DNA of 64,000 nucleotides, from NCBI GenBank assembly GCA_964019695.1, contig OZ026525.1, positions 60,358,253-60,422,252 of the forward strand. The letters run 5' to 3'. Positions 63,619 through 64,000 of this stretch are shown here, piece after piece; positions within the stretch are counted from its first letter, which is position 1; each line of letters begins with the position of its first letter. Both the position numbers and the translations under genes were made by a program. A model generated the notes under the pieces. It was given only the letters and a program-made list of their open reading frames with translations. It made no database searches and was not told the DNA's origin. The DNA is from Loripinus fragilis. Its lineage: Eukaryota; Mollusca; Bivalvia; Lucinida; Lucinidae.

Positions 63619-64000
63619 GTTTTGTTGTTTTTTGGGGTTGTTTTTTTTTTCGTTGGGTCCTTGGGCGGTCTAGACATTTTTTTTTAATTTGGGTGGTGGA
63701 ACTCCCTGGGTGGTTACCACTTCAGGGTTACTACCAGGTGATACTGGTATTCAATGGGATATAAGTAAATTTGGGAGAACCAAACCAGCATTATCCTTCC
63801 CATTTAACAGCAGCAAATCTTACATCCAGATCAATATATGACTTTTCCAACTTTGATTTTGGCATTTACAATTTCATGGAGGACAGCTTTAATATTTATA
63901 GTGCTTCGTATAGAATTGGTACATTTATATACTGATAGCTTAAAAGATATGTTAAAAGTTTTAGATTCAGGTTAACGAGGCCTCAATCTGATTGGAGTCG

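Larger units (their letters stand above)
59245..64000 (+). repeat. Tandem unit U11 (type B, cut by window edge)
   Basis: It runs off the window without losing homology, so the array continues. An internal deletion at 60300/60301 joins 'ttcagcatgc' directly to 'cctatacaaaagtatcatg' inside the minisatellite. This removes the degenerate monomers and the R1-derived segment, roughly 0.9 kb relative to U10. Confidence 0.9.

Overview
The window looks like non-coding, repeat-dense eukaryotic DNA. The A+T-rich composition, the many short palindromic elements (MITEs), the tRNA-derived sequences and the style of the hairpin repeats recall bivalve mollusc genomes, most likely a heterodont such as a dreissenid or venerid clam. 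That taxonomic call is an impression from repeat families, not a search result. No protein-coding gene can be supported. Every open reading frame is short, and most lie inside repeats and change frame or acquire stops between copies of the same repeat.

Positions 1-11,050 are a mosaic of dispersed repeats. They hold a tandem array of about 180-bp monomers (205-1600), several copies of a 360-400 bp dispersed element here called R1, a Tc1/mariner-like element with TA flanks (2882-3796), foldback MITEs (3808-4019, 4393-4620, 6179-6389, 6799-7041), two copies of one MITE family (5513-5789 and 8838-9145), a 69-bp palindrome (5077-5145) and a degraded tRNA-like sequence (8010-8098).

From 11,053 to the right edge the window is one head-to-tail array of very long repeat units, U0-U11, which continues past position 64,000. 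U1-U6 are type A, about 3.1 kb each; U3 is longer because it carries a hAT-like insertion. U8-U11 are type B, about 5.5-6.3 kb when complete. Type B equals type A plus one extra block inserted at a single point. U7 is a hybrid: type A on the left and type B from that point on. U0, at the left edge, is the most diverged and has been rearranged by insertions and deletions. The B block contains a minisatellite of 135-150 bp monomers. Differences in its copy number (1, 2, 11, 5, 10 and 6 in U0, U7, U8, U9, U10 and U11) account for most of the length variation among B units.

Each of the 12 units carries a minus-strand tRNA-like sequence with RNA polymerase III A- and B-box matches and a downstream T-run, but no pairing acceptor stem. 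Each unit also has a pair of short hairpins followed by a poly-T tract, and all but U0 keep a hairpin core resembling a MITE. The array therefore seems to have been built from mobile-element debris, amplified and homogenised by unequal exchange. Whether any unit is transcribed cannot be told from sequence alone.
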